Assembly: GCF_020616555.1 (NCBI RefSeq)
Contig: NZ_CP085173.1
Location: forward strand, 310,001-374,000
Source of the DNA: Streptomyces longhuiensis
GTDB lineage: Bacteria; Actinomycetota; Actinomycetes; Streptomycetales; Streptomycetaceae
DNA: 64,000 nt
Direction: 5' to 3'
The position numbers were made by a program, and so were the translations under genes. Shown here in pieces: positions 1 through 9,238 of this stretch; position 1 is the stretch's first letter, and the number at the start of each line of letters is the position of its first letter. The notes below the pieces were generated by a model, which did no database searches, was not told the DNA's origin, and saw only the letters and a list, made by a program, of their open reading frames with translations.

Positions 1-1
1 G

Positions 2-721
2 GTCGCAGTCCATCCCGACGGCACATCGGTCGACCTGCCCGTCCCCCCCGGTCCCCCACTCGCCGAAACAGGCAACGCCCCATTCCCCGCGACCACCATC
101 GCCCTCCCCGAAGGAAGCACTCTGGCGATAGGGACGGCCGCGCTCGCGGACACGGTCCTGGCACCGTCCGGTCCACTGCGCCCTCTCTTGGACAGCGCCG
201 GCACAAGGCCTCTGCCTGACCTGCGCGACGACATCGCACACGCGTTCCCCGACGACAACCGGACCGGCGAGACACTGATGCTGCTCGCCCGCACGAAGGC
301 GCTGCCCCAAGACCGGGTACTGACCCTCCCGCTGCCCGCGGGCCCCGAAGCCGCACCGATCGCCCGCGCAGCGGCCCGCCGCCAACTGGATGTCTGGGGG
401 GTGAACGAGGAAACCGCGTTCACCACCGAGCTCATCGTCAGCGAGCTCGTCGGCAACGCGGTCCGCTACGGCGCTCCGCCCCTGCAACTACGCCTCGTCT
501 TCGAGCGGATGCTGACCTGCGAGGTCAGCGACACCGCGGCCAGCGCTCCGCAGGTCAAACATGCCCGCACCATCGACGAGACAGGCCGAGGACTGTTCAT
601 CATCGCGAGCGTCTCCGACCAGTGGGGCACCCGCTACCAAGCCCAGGGCAAGACCGTCTGGGCAGCGCAACCGACAGGGGACTCCACGGAACGCCAAAAC
701 GGTGCCGGACGTCCACGGTGA
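2..721 (+). CDS. C-terminal part of a SpoIIE-type phosphatase / HATPase regulator (5' end outside window)
   Basis: The reading frame is open from base 2 to a TGA at 719-721, so only the last 239 residues are present. Residues 1 to about 95 look like the end of a SpoIIE/PP2C phosphatase domain. The rest is an RsbW-like HATPase with the N-box ELIVSELVGNAVRYG and the G-box-like GRGLFIIASVSDQWG. Proteins of this layout act as cytoplasmic partner-switching regulators. At the place where PP2C phosphatases carry a last metal-binding Asp (DDIALLL-like), this protein reads RTGETLMLLAR, so the phosphatase half may be inactive. The HATPase part closely resembles the one in the gene at 19051-21381, so the two are probably paralogues. 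The last dozen residues look unrelated to the paralogue's end and may come from a recombination junction with the following pseudogene. Confidence 0.85.
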   Translation, partial: VAVHPDGTSVDLPVPPGPPLAETGNAPFPATTIALPEGSTLAIGTAALADTVLAPSGPLRPLLDSAGTRPLPDLRDDIAHAFPDDNRTGETLMLLARTKALPQDRVLTLPLPAGPEAAPIARAAARRQLDVWGVNEETAFTTELIVSELVGNAVRYGAPPLQLRLVFERMLTCEVSDTAASAPQVKHARTIDETGRGLFIIASVSDQWGTRYQAQGKTVWAAQPTGDSTERQNGAGRPR

Positions 722-1416
722 ATTCGGCGGGCAGCAGAGAGTCGGCGGCCACCTCCCCGGGACGACAGGTCATCACCAAAGTGAGCCGGAACGGCTGCGG
801 GGAGGCCAGGAACAGCAGGAACTCAAGCGTCGTCTCGTCCGCCCAGTGCACGTCCTTGACGACCAGAACGTCGATTCCGAGGCGGTCCAGGAATTCGGCG
901 AAGGCTCGGATCAGCTGGTGCCGGGCGGCACTGGCATCGGCCGGCGGCTCCGGCGCGGGTGGCAGGCCGTCTGCCCATTTTGAGAACAGCGGCCGCAGCG
1001 TACCGGCCAGCGCCGACAGTCCGAGGCCGGATACATCGGCGCCACTCGGTGCGGCCTGCCGGGCGGCGTCAACGATCGGGCCAAAGGTCAGCGCCTCGCG
1101 ACATGGCGGGCACACCGCCACCAGTGTGCGCGGCCCCCGAGTGGCGACCACCGCCAAGGCCTCCTGCACCAGCGGCTCTTGGCGATGCCTGCCTCACCAT
1201 CGACCAGCACGAGTGCAGGCAGTTGCCGCAGCGCGTCCATCCACACGCCTCAGTTCCGCGTCGCGCCCGACAAATCGGGGGCGGCGGCAGACCGGGGATG
1301 CCGCCGATGCGGTCACGAATCTCACGCAACGCTCCCAGCGTATTCAGCAGGTGGGTGGTCAGCAGCTTGCCGGCTGCTCCGGTGTACTGGGGGCTGTTGG
1401 CACGCAGCTGGTCCAC
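690..1416 (-). pseudogene. Decayed LAL-type (LuxR family) AAA ATPase regulator, N-terminal fragment
   Basis: Read on the minus strand, three frames must be joined. The first gives RFVGRDAELRRVD near 1283-1245. The second gives MDALRQLPALVLVDGEAGIAKSR near 1240-1180, with a Walker A-like GEAGIAKS. The third (1169 down to about 720) gives an ATPase stretch with a Walker B-like VLVVKDVHWADE. This order is that of the N-terminal ATPase of large LuxR/MalT-type regulators, which are usually about 900 residues; here only about 220 survive. The fragment stops almost exactly at the stop codon of the preceding SpoIIE-type gene, so the two were joined by a deletion. The C-terminal LuxR DNA-binding domain is absent, and no function is expected. 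Confidence 0.75.
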
Positions 1417-1426
1417 AGAAGTCGTT

Positions 1427-1459
1427 CCGGGCGGGGCCGCCGGCTGCGGCCCCGCCCGG
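1427..1459 (-). terminator. GC-rich hairpin, terminator of the subtilase gene
   Basis: A perfect 14-bp stem (1427-1440 with 1446-1459) closes a 5-base loop (CGGCT). It lies about 25 bases past the stop of the subtilase gene on the minus strand. There is no T-tract, which is usual for actinomycete terminators. Confidence 0.7.
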
Positions 1460-1482
1460 CGGGGTTGTTACCTCAGGTGACG

Positions 1483-4400
1483 TCAGCGCAGGCCGAAGGC
1501 CCGGGTGATCGTCTGCGAGACGCTGTTGTCGGCGCTGTCCTTGGCGTTGACCCGGAGCGTGACGAAGCGCGCGGACCTCGGCGCGTGCAGGGCCGTCCGC
1601 CATCCGTCACTCTTGTGGCTCAGCTCAGCCCTCTGCCAGGTCGCCCCGTCGTCGTACGAGACCTCGAGCGAGGGCTTGCCGATGGCGGCTGTCGTGCCGG
1701 ACAGGTGGGAGGCGGTCACCGTCAGCTGGGCCTGCCGGTCTGCCCGGCCGGCCTTGTCGGTGTCCACGCCGTAGTCGAGCTGGATCAGCGGTAGGGGGTC
1801 GGCTTCAGCGGCTGCGGAGGTGAAGTTCCACTCGGTCAGCGTGTGCGTCGAGTAGGGGTTGGCCCAGGCGCCACGGTCGTTGTCGACCACCACCCGGTAG
1901 GGCAGCCGCTCCGGGGCGAGCCCGAACGCCACCGCCTTCTCGGCGTTGCCCCACATGAGCTGGTGATCACCCTGGTAGAGCCCCACCCAGTTCTGGACGT
2001 CGAAGTTGTTGTAAGCGTCGCCGACATGGCCGGCCCCGGAGTCCCCCCAACCGGGCACGCGGATGACGAGGTTGTCGCCGTAGCGTGTCGGCTGATTGAT
2101 GTACGAACTCATCCGGGGCCGCTGGATCGGGCCGAACCAACTGACCTTGTCGGTCTTCCCTGCCGGGTAGTGGAGGGGGTTGAGCGACTCCTGCGTGGTC
2201 TCGCCGTAGATTCCGGCGTCGTCCACCCAGTCCGTGTCCGCGGTGACCCAGTCGGTCCGCTCTCCCTGGGCGGGAGCCGGGAAGGCCCTCCAGGTACCGC
2301 CCCAGCCGTCCGAGATGTCGTTGCGGTACTCGTACGCCTTGCCCGGCCGGTAGTTGCGGAACGAGACGTCCAGCCGGGCCAGGTCGCCCGGCTTCACCCG
2401 CCAGGCCGGCTTTGCCGGAACGGCGCCGGACCAGTGGTGCACCACGTCGTACAGGTAGTCGGTGGTGGGGTGCGAGGTGACCTTCAGCGTGGCTGTTCCC
2501 TGCTGGAGTGCGTCGATCAGGTCACCGCCCTGGTCGGCGTTGAGCGTCGCCACCGTCAGCGGTGCCGGGCTCTGCGTGCTGTCGGTCGGCTCGTTCCAGG
2601 GCTGCAGTCGTCCGATGCCGTCGCCTGCGACCAGGAGCACCTGTGCGCCCGCCGCCGCGGCGGTCTTGGCCTGCTCCTCGATTCCGATGGCGTCGCTGCG
2701 CCGTACCACCACGGCCTTGCCGCGGACATTCTTCCGGGCCAGGTCCTTGGTCGTACCCTCGCCGGCGAAGACCGCCGTCAGCTTTCGGGTGCCGGCCGGC
2801 AGCGGCCTGGCCGCGCGCTTGACCAGCAGATCGTCGTAGCTTTCCGACCCCCTGCTTACGGTCAGCGCCGGCTGCTCAAGTCGGAAGCGGGCGCCGAACG
2901 TGAACCCGTCAGTGGCTTTCCCGCCGGTCGGGAGAGCCCAGATGCTGTCGTAGGCGTCGACATCTTGTTGCTCCGAGACAGAACCGGGCATGAACGAGGT
3001 AGCCGCCGAATTGCCGCCGAACGACTGGCTGACGTCCATCCGCGACAGGACCGCGGTGGCCTCCTTCGGCACGTGTGCCCGGACCTGACGAGCCTTCCGG
3101 GCGTCCAGGGTGATGGTCCGGTCCTTCTCCAAATGGGCGCCGGTGAAGGGGAGCAGGGCCAGACCCAGCGAGTGCGGCCCGTTGGCTCCCTCCACATTGG
3201 CAATGAGCCATCCGCTGTAGGTACCGGTGGGCAGCCGGTGCACGGTGCCGGTGCCGGACTCGTCGAGCGTCACCGTCGGCATGCTGTGCTCCGAGACGAT
3301 GGTGACCCTGCCGGAGAGCGGCTTGCCTGAACGGTCCTTCGCGACGATGGTCAGGTCGTGCCGCGGCCCCTCCCTGACGGCCCCGATCAGGGTCCGCGCC
3401 CGGACCACTCCGGCACTGTCCGTACCGGTGATCATGCCGCTGACCGGCTGGAAGGTCGGTATACGGTCCAGTGCCGCGGTGAGAGTCACCGAGGTGGTGC
3501 TGTGGGCGGCAATGGTCACCCGTTCATCGGAGAGGGAGAAGGCCTCCGCCGCGACGGCGGCGTTGACCGCCAGATCGAGACTGACCGGGGCATCGCCGGG
3601 ATTGGTGTACGTCACCTTCTGGACGTCGGTCTGTGCGGGCTTCGTGGGCCAGGCGTGGAAACCGGAGTAGGCGCTGGCGGAAGCGAAGACGGGGGCGTGC
3701 ACGGCCGCCAGGGCGTCGAGCCGTCCGCTGCCCGCCTGGTAGGGGGTGTACGACGGGGTGGCCTTGGTGCTGCTGACGAGCGCGTCCTTCAGCTGCGGAC
3801 CGGTCCAGTCGGGGTGGGCTGCGGCCAGCAGCGCGGCGGCACCGGCGACGTGCGGCGTCGCCATCGACGTGCCGCTCATCGTCGTGTAGTGGCCGGAGCC
3901 GGCCGAACTGTCCTTGGAGCGAGCGGCCAGGATGTCGACTCCGGGGGCGGTGATTTCGGGCTTCAGCCCTCCGTCGACGTTACGCGGTCCCTGGCTGGAG
4001 AAGTCGGCGAGGTGATCCGCCGAGTCGACGGCACCGACGGTCAGCGCGGAGTCCGCGGCACCGGGGCTGCTGATGTTGTGCGGGCCGGCGTTGCCCGCCG
4101 CGACGACGAACAAGGCGCCGGTCTCGGCGCTGAGCTGGTTGACCGCCTGGCTCAGCGGGTCGGTGCCGTCGCCGGCGCTGCCCAAACTCATGCTGATGAT
4201 CTTGGCTTGCTGGTCTCGGGCGGCCCATTCCATGCCCTCGATGAGCCAGGACTCCTGCCCCTGGCCCCTGCCGTTGAGTACCTTTCCGACATCCAGCTGG
4301 GCACCGGGGGCGACGCCCCGCTCCTTTCCGTCGGAGGCGCTGCCGGTGCCGGCGATCGTCGAGGCGACGTGGGTGCCGTGGCCGACGTAGTCGGTCATCT

Positions 4401-5265
4401 CCTGCTCGCCCGGCACGAAGCTGGCGGTGGCGTCGAACTTCCCGACCAGGTCGGGATGTTCGGTGTCCACACCGGTATCGAGTACTGCGACCTTGACGCC
4501 CTTGCCGGTGTCCCCCTGCTCCCAGACCTGCCGCGCGCCGATCTGAGCGGTCGAGTCGGCCAGGTCGGCCTTCACCTTGCCGTCGAGCCAGACCTTGGCG
4601 ATACCACCCTCGAAGGCCGGGTTCGCCGATCGGGCCGCCGCGCCGGAACCGCCGGTGAGCGCGGACCAGAACGCCGACGCCTGCTCGCGCTTCTGCCCGA
4701 GGGCCGCGCCCTGGATGCTGTCCAGCTGGCGGGCGACGGTCGAGCCGGCCACCTTCGGCCGGGTCCGGGATTTGGCGGCGGCGTCGGTGTAGCGGACGAG
4801 GAGCGGCAGCCGTTTGGCGTGCGCGTCGTCGTAGCCGTCAGCGATCAGCTGCGTCACGTTGAACAGCTGCTTGTCGAGCTTGCCCGCGCTGACGTAGGGC
4901 AGGGCGGCGTCGGGGTAGACATACGTCGAGCCGTCGATGACTGAGCGGTGGAAACCGGTGGTGGTTCCCTTCGGGCTTTCGAAGGACCGGATGGCGGTGC
5001 CGTCGGCGGAGGTGCCGATCGTGACCTTGTCACCGGTGATCAGGGTGACGCTGTGCGTGCCGCCGCTTCCTGCCGGCTGGTGAACGGCACCCACGGACGG
5101 CATGGAACCGGTGTCCGCCGGTACCGCGGCGGTGGCCGGTATGACCCCTATCGTCAGAGCGGCGACCGCGGCAAGCGCGATCGGCCCTGGCCGGGAAATG
5201 GGAACGCTGGGCAAGGAGACCCCTCGGGTGAGCTGAAACGCAAGAGCACGTACGTTGTCGGGCAC
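1483..5265 (-). CDS. Secreted subtilisin-like serine protease (S8 family), large multidomain
   Basis: A 1260-residue protein. The S8 catalytic residues are all present: Asp263 (AVLDTGVDTEHPDL), His296 (DYVGHGTHVAS), the oxyanion Asn392 (VVAAGNAGP) and the nucleophile Ser467 (MSGTSMATPHVAG). An N-terminal inhibitor-like propeptide (about 70-240) precedes the peptidase. A protease-associated-like segment (GKAVVVRRSDAIGIEEQAK) and beta-rich C-terminal regions follow, as in large Streptomyces subtilases. A hydrophobic signal (PIALAAVAALTIGVIPATA) predicts export. The GTG at 5265 has its purine-rich site touching the start codon. A TTG at 5214, preceded by GAGGGG at a good distance, would give a more normal signal peptide and may be the true start. 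The gene lies downstream of the winged-helix regulator at 5678-6781 on the same strand, which may control it. Confidence 0.93.
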   Translation of the reverse strand: MPDNVRALAFQLTRGVSLPSVPISRPGPIALAAVAALTIGVIPATAAVPADTGSMPSVGAVHQPAGSGGTHSVTLITGDKVTIGTSADGTAIRSFESPKGTTTGFHRSVIDGSTYVYPDAALPYVSAGKLDKQLFNVTQLIADGYDDAHAKRLPLLVRYTDAAAKSRTRPKVAGSTVARQLDSIQGAALGQKREQASAFWSALTGGSGAAARSANPAFEGGIAKVWLDGKVKADLADSTAQIGARQVWEQGDTGKGVKVAVLDTGVDTEHPDLVGKFDATASFVPGEQEMTDYVGHGTHVASTIAGTGSASDGKERGVAPGAQLDVGKVLNGRGQGQESWLIEGMEWAARDQQAKIISMSLGSAGDGTDPLSQAVNQLSAETGALFVVAAGNAGPHNISSPGAADSALTVGAVDSADHLADFSSQGPRNVDGGLKPEITAPGVDILAARSKDSSAGSGHYTTMSGTSMATPHVAGAAALLAAAHPDWTGPQLKDALVSSTKATPSYTPYQAGSGRLDALAAVHAPVFASASAYSGFHAWPTKPAQTDVQKVTYTNPGDAPVSLDLAVNAAVAAEAFSLSDERVTIAAHSTTSVTLTAALDRIPTFQPVSGMITGTDSAGVVRARTLIGAVREGPRHDLTIVAKDRSGKPLSGRVTIVSEHSMPTVTLDESGTGTVHRLPTGTYSGWLIANVEGANGPHSLGLALLPFTGAHLEKDRTITLDARKARQVRAHVPKEATAVLSRMDVSQSFGGNSAATSFMPGSVSEQQDVDAYDSIWALPTGGKATDGFTFGARFRLEQPALTVSRGSESYDDLLVKRAARPLPAGTRKLTAVFAGEGTTKDLARKNVRGKAVVVRRSDAIGIEEQAKTAAAAGAQVLLVAGDGIGRLQPWNEPTDSTQSPAPLTVATLNADQGGDLIDALQQGTATLKVTSHPTTDYLYDVVHHWSGAVPAKPAWRVKPGDLARLDVSFRNYRPGKAYEYRNDISDGWGGTWRAFPAPAQGERTDWVTADTDWVDDAGIYGETTQESLNPLHYPAGKTDKVSWFGPIQRPRMSSYINQPTRYGDNLVIRVPGWGDSGAGHVGDAYNNFDVQNWVGLYQGDHQLMWGNAEKAVAFGLAPERLPYRVVVDNDRGAWANPYSTHTLTEWNFTSAAAEADPLPLIQLDYGVDTDKAGRADRQAQLTVTASHLSGTTAAIGKPSLEVSYDDGATWQRAELSHKSDGWRTALHAPRSARFVTLRVNAKDSADNSVSQTITRAFGLR

Positions 5266-5677
5266 CCTCCGCCACCACCTGGGGGTTCATGTGTCGATCA
5301 CGTACCCGGGCCCAGGGTTGCATCGGTCATGTGACTGCATGACCAACTCGTGGCTGCTCAGGTACCCGTGCGCCGTCGACTCCTGCTGACTGTGCGCTCA
5401 CCCTCACCTGCGAACGCTACGATCTCGACCTGATTCGGCCTGGCCCGAAGGACGACATTCCGGAAGGATCACATCAAGCTGTCGTGGTCTGCTGACAGAC
5501 CTCGCGTATTCCCGACAGGCATGTGACCGTCTGTTTCACGCGGGGAATCGCGACTTCTTGTCCTCATCATGGGCTTCGTGTGGGGCAGTAACCCACCGCC
5601 GAGTGGAGGCGTTTGCGCGTCTACGAGCGGCACCGGCACTGGTCGGCACCGTCACAGCACCGGCCACCGACGCGTCC
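5266..5677. other. Intergenic region with a partial copy of the downstream regulator's 5' end
   Basis: No intact gene. On the plus strand, 5376-5495 encodes a short frame containing CERYDLDLIRPGPKDDIPEG and ends in TGA at 5493-5495. This matches DRYDLDLIRPDLKNDIPNG near the N-terminus of the regulator encoded at 5678-6781 on the other strand. It is a truncated, inverted relic of a paralogue. The rest should hold the subtilase promoter, but no clear -10/-35 pair could be assigned. Confidence 0.7.
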
Positions 5678-6781
5678 TCAGCCTCCCGCTGAGCCATTGA
5701 GGAGTACCAGGCCGAGAGGGGTGAGGCTGTGAAGCATGGAGTTCCGGTGGCGGAGAGAGCGGATCAGTCCGGCTTCGCGAAGAATGGTTGCGTGTTCGCT
5801 TGCGCTCGCTGGTGCGATACCTGCGCGAGCAGCCAATTCCTTGGTGGAACAGCCTTGGTGCTCCGCGATGGTGGTGAGCACCGTAGTGCGCGTACGGCCC
5901 AGAAGCGTCGACGCACCGGAGGGGCTTGCCTGGCCAGGCGAAGAAGCAAGGGCGGTGAGCTCACGGAGGCGCTGATCCGGGCTAACGGGATAGCTCACGG
6001 CGACCGGCCGGCCGTCAGTGACGATGGCGCGTGTGCAGAACATCGACGGGATGAGCAGGAACCCTTCCCCGTCCAGGTAAAGATCCCGGTCGGCGCCGCT
6101 CATCATTCGGACTTCCAGAACTGGCGAGTTCCACTGCATCCATTGGGGGTTGGCCTGGGTCAGCAGCTGCTCGACACCGCCGGTGAGCCATTGCTGCGCG
6201 CGCAGAGTCCGATCGACCGCCAGGAGTTCGGTGAACTGGGCCCAGTACGGAGCGAGCAGGCAGGTGTGGAGATGGCTGAGCCCTGTGCAGAGCTCAGCAA
6301 ACAAAGATGCATCGTCCGCTAGACGGCGGGCCCACCCAGGTAGCGAGGGATGACGATGTGCTGTTTCCAGCAGACTCTTCCTTACGCGCTCGCGAGGCGT
6401 GCTGCGCACCTGTTCCAAAAGTTCTTCAATAGCTCCCACTTTGGTAGGGCTTATGAAGCCTGGCGAATATCCCACAGCAGGCATGAGGGCCAGGGCCATA
6501 CGAGCTTGCGCAGACAGCTGTGCGCGAGCACGATGTCGCCAGGCATCGAGCCAGGCGGGCTGGCTGCGACTCTGCAGGGCTCGCGCTGCAAGTTCCAGCT
6601 CATGCAGCGGCATCGGCGCCTCGGCCACACGTGTCCGGGCCAGATCCTGAACCGTGAAATGTATGCGGTAGACCATGACAGCCTGTGGCGCTCCATTCGG
6701 AATGTCGTTCTTCAGGTCAGGCCGAATCAGGTCGAGATCGTAGCGATCAAGGGCGAAGCTGAGCCCACCAGCCACCGACAT
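5678..6781 (-). CDS. Winged helix-turn-helix (ArsR-like) transcriptional regulator, DUF5937-like
   Basis: A 367-residue protein starting at ATG 6781; the frame stays open further upstream only because it runs into transposase debris. The C-terminal 80 residues form a winged HTH (TTIAEHQGCSTKELAARAGIAPASASEHATILREAGLI). The long N-terminal region begins with YDLDLIRP and matches the layout of ArsR-like actinomycete regulators with a DUF5937-type N-terminal domain. It is cytoplasmic and DNA-binding; the ligand is unknown. It precedes the subtilase on the same strand, so control of that protease is plausible but inferred. Its start lies only 15 bases after the stop of an IS5-type transposase relic, so the native promoter may have been replaced. 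Confidence 0.82.
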   Translation of the reverse strand: MSVAGGLSFALDRYDLDLIRPDLKNDIPNGAPQAVMVYRIHFTVQDLARTRVAEAPMPLHELELAARALQSRSQPAWLDAWRHRARAQLSAQARMALALMPAVGYSPGFISPTKVGAIEELLEQVRSTPRERVRKSLLETAHRHPSLPGWARRLADDASLFAELCTGLSHLHTCLLAPYWAQFTELLAVDRTLRAQQWLTGGVEQLLTQANPQWMQWNSPVLEVRMMSGADRDLYLDGEGFLLIPSMFCTRAIVTDGRPVAVSYPVSPDQRLRELTALASSPGQASPSGASTLLGRTRTTVLTTIAEHQGCSTKELAARAGIAPASASEHATILREAGLIRSLRHRNSMLHSLTPLGLVLLNGSAGG

Positions 6782-6795
6782 GCTAAGACGATGTC

Positions 6796-7160
6796 CTACA
6801 TGGTGAGTTTGAGGAGCCGTTTGTAACAGCAGAGGGCTGCGGCGAGGCCGAGAAGGGCCAGGTAGTCGGCGGGTTGGCGCTCGTAACGAGGGCTGAGTCT
6901 GCGGTAGCCCGTCAGCCACGACATCGTCGATCACCCACCTGCGGCGCCCTAATCGTTCGCTGGACTCGACACCCTTGCGGGCGATGCGGACCCCGATGCG
7001 CTTGCCCCAGAGCCATCGCCGCAGGTGAGGGATGTCGTAGGCCTTGTCTCCGTGAAGGCGTTGTGGCTTGAAGTAGCGTCCGCGGTAGGGGTCATGTCTC
7101 GTTTGGTGACCCTCGACCATGGGTTTCAGCGGGTGCTGCGGCCCGGAACTCGTATGCCCG
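6796..7160 (-). pseudogene. IS5-family transposase remnant (C-terminal part, frameshifted)
   Basis: Minus-strand frames give GDKAYDIPHLRRWLWGKRIG, then RIARKGVESSERLGRRRWVI. After one frame change comes SWLTGYRRLSPRYERQPADY followed by LALLGLAAALCCYKRLLKLT, ending in TAG at 6796-6798. This is the conserved C-terminal half of IS5-type DDE transposases, including the usual HRWVIERT-like region, here broken at RRWVIDDVV. The N-terminal half and the inverted repeats are not visible. The element is dead and abuts the regulator start at 6781. Confidence 0.82.
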
Positions 7161-7169
7161 CAGTGCCAG

Positions 7170-7865
7170 CCCGCCACGACGCCAGCCGGGGGGACGCCAG
7201 CTCCGTCCGCCGCTCTGACCCATCTGGCCCGGCACGCCCGCCTCGACTCACTCCAGCTGCACCTTCGGACGTGCCAGTGCCACGAGCGCGGAACCGTGTG
7301 GGCGACATGCTTTCCTATCTCGCCGCGACCCTCCCCTCCCCCACTGACCCACAGGAGCGACTACTCACCCTGCAATGCTCATTGCGCGCCGACGGCTTCG
7401 GCCCTGTCCTGCTCCCGCGCGGCCTCCTGCGCAGCATGCACCTGAACGGCGAGGGCGTGTGGTGGCGCAAGCTGGAGCAGTCCCACTGGCTGCACCGGCC
7501 GCCCCCCTCATCCGGGCACAGGGCCACCGTTCAGCTGCTGGATGCAGCCCTGCTCAGCCCCGGGCCGGAACGCCGCAGCCGGGCCCGCGCCGCCGACTGG
7601 GCCCTACGGCCCGTACACTCGCGCTACGCAACCGCGGCTCCAGCCTGCAACTGACCGCGGTGGTGCTGACCGCTCGCACCTCCCCGGGCGGGGCACACGC
7701 CACCGCAGACGCCGGCCAGGTGGCTCGCAGCTGTGGGCTGACGGACAGCCAGCTCGTCACGGCGTCAAGCAACTCACCACGGCCGGAGCACTTTCCGCCT
7801 GGACACTCGATGCCACGATGGATGATCTGGCCTGGCAAGCCAGCCAGGCAGGCACCGGACCGCGT
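7170..7865 (+). pseudogene. Frameshifted hypothetical actinomycete protein
   Basis: Protein-like text changes frame at least three times: LTHLARHARLDSLQLHLRTC (about 7215-7275), then a stretch containing LLTLQCSLRADGFGPVLLPR and SMHLNGEGVWWRKLEQSHWL, then RNRGSSLQLTAVVLTARTSP, then KQLTTAGALSAWTLDATMDD. The last pieces resemble a small winged-helix-like domain. No function is recognised. The 5' end lies next to the transposase remnant, which may have caused the decay. Confidence 0.55.
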
Positions 7866-8214
7866 ATCCGCACGCCAAAGCACACAAGCCCAGGAAGAAC
7901 CGGGGCCCCATCGGAACCAGATGTTGTAGCGCAGACAGCCTTATGCCACGACGGGCAGACGCGCGATGCGCGATACGGAACCCCAACAACTCGACTTGCT
8001 AGCAGGCATATTGCCCGGCTGTCGAGAGCGCCGGTATGCAGCTCCTCGCCGACCCTCCACGCAGGGGCAGACGGGATGATGCGCACGGCTCGCCTGGAGC
8101 CGTGCGACTCACCCACACGACCGAAGGCGCCTCCGGCATTCAGGGCATCGGCAAGATGCTCAACTGACACTCCCCCGCAGACCAGCACCGCTGCCACGGC
8201 GACCGGCGTCGGCA
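7866..8214. other. Stretch without a supported gene
   Basis: Only short, shifting frames are seen. A plus-strand tail (GAVRLTHTTEGASGIQGIGK) ending in TGA near 8167 looks like the end of a lost gene but is not identifiable. Confidence 0.4.
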
Positions 8215-8517
8215 CCCAGCCGATCAAGGTGCAGCTCACCGAGACGCTCCGCCGCGATCCGCCGGTACGCACTCTGCGTCGCATCGCGGTCTGCGACATC
8301 CGCATTGACGGACGGGACATCGCCGAAGGCGATCTGGTCCTGCTCGAGACCGCCGCAAGCGATGCCGGCGGCGTCGTCGAACCACTCGCTTTCGGGGGCA
8401 CCGCCGCGGATCTGTCCAGGGCGAGAGCAGGCGCTGGCCCTGGCATCCTCATGCAGTGAGCGCAGGCGACTCCGCTCTCCCCTGCAGCCCGCTACGGAGA
8501 CTGACCACGGCGTATGA
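8215..8517 (+). pseudogene. Cytochrome P450 C-terminal remnant, frameshifted
   Basis: The first frame carries a P450 K-helix-type sequence, ETLRRDPPVRTLRRIAVCDI (ExxR-like with PPV), followed by IDGRDIAEGDLVLLETAAS. After PLAFG the frame must change near 8385-8395 to read the heme-binding loop GAPPRICPGREQALALASS with its ligand Cys. Bacterial P450s are about 400 residues; only the last quarter is present. Between the two motifs the usual meander sequence is mostly missing. It is a non-functional relic. Confidence 0.75.
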
Positions 8518-8739
8518 CGACGACTGCACAGTGGGCCCGGTCGAGGCCGGCGAACCGGCAATCGAGCGCCCGGCGCACGTGAGGGGGACAAAATGCTGTG
8601 CCGCCGACGCCAAGTGCCCGAACGGTGGATGATCGCGAAGCGTGCCTGGATGAGCGGATCGGTCTCGATCACGCAGGTAAGCGTGCTGCCGGACACCTAC
8701 CGCGTCACTCGCACGTCCTGAGAGTGGGCGTCCGGCCGC

Positions 8740-8967
8740 CTAGTAGCCGCCGTGGTGGTGGCGTTCCTCCTCGACCACGGGGGTGGCCGACGGCACCACC
8801 ATGCGCCGTCGCCGGGCGATGCTGCTGTAGGTGACGACCCCGATGAGCCCCACCGCCATCATGATCAGGCCGACCAGTTTGAGGTTGACCCCGTCCATGT
8901 GCCAGTCGGTCGCGAAGGTGAGTACCGCCCCCGCGCCGAGCAGCATGATGCATCCGCCGAGTCCCAT
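8740..8967 (-). CDS. Small two-TM membrane protein (DUF6458-like)
   Basis: A 75-residue protein. ATG at 8967 is chosen because GGAGG lies eight bases upstream and the sequence begins at once with a membrane helix (MGLGGCIMLLGAGAVLTFAT). A second hydrophobic segment (LKLVGLIMMAVGLIGVVTY) and a basic SSIARRRRM stretch follow, and the end is His-rich (RHHHGGY). The layout, and the motif with W/D residues between the helices (DWHMDGVNLKLVG), match the small DUF6458 proteins common in actinobacteria, whose role is unknown. It is the only intact gene in this decayed region. Confidence 0.75.
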   Translation of the reverse strand: MGLGGCIMLLGAGAVLTFATDWHMDGVNLKLVGLIMMAVGLIGVVTYSSIARRRRMVVPSATPVVEEERHHHGGY

Positions 8968-9142
8968 GAATCTCGCCTCCAGTCGATCGTGACGTCCTGT
9001 GCGCGTCGGGTACCCCAGTCCCGTCAAGTCACACAAGAGGGCCAGGAGTTCAGCCCTCCAGGTGTACGACGAGCGCGTTGGCGAGAAGGAAGACGGCGTG
9101 GCACGGGTGCCCTTGTCCGTCGCCTCGGTGCGTCGCGGGAGT

Positions 9143-9238
9143 TCAGTGCAGAACGCTTACCGCTCGGGCGATGACGAGGAGCGATGTCAGGAGCGCGGCG
9201 AGGCTCTGCACGCTCATCAATAGCTTGGCGCGCGTCGA
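9143..9238 (-). pseudogene. C-terminal fragment of a membrane protein (possibly two-TM ion channel)
   Basis: A short minus-strand stretch, TRAKLLMSVQSLAALLTSLL followed by VIARAVSVLH and a stop, resembles the last transmembrane helix of small bacterial potassium-channel-like proteins. The conserved pore part is not present. The fragment joins the PIG-L relic at about 9238. Assignment is tentative. Confidence 0.3.
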
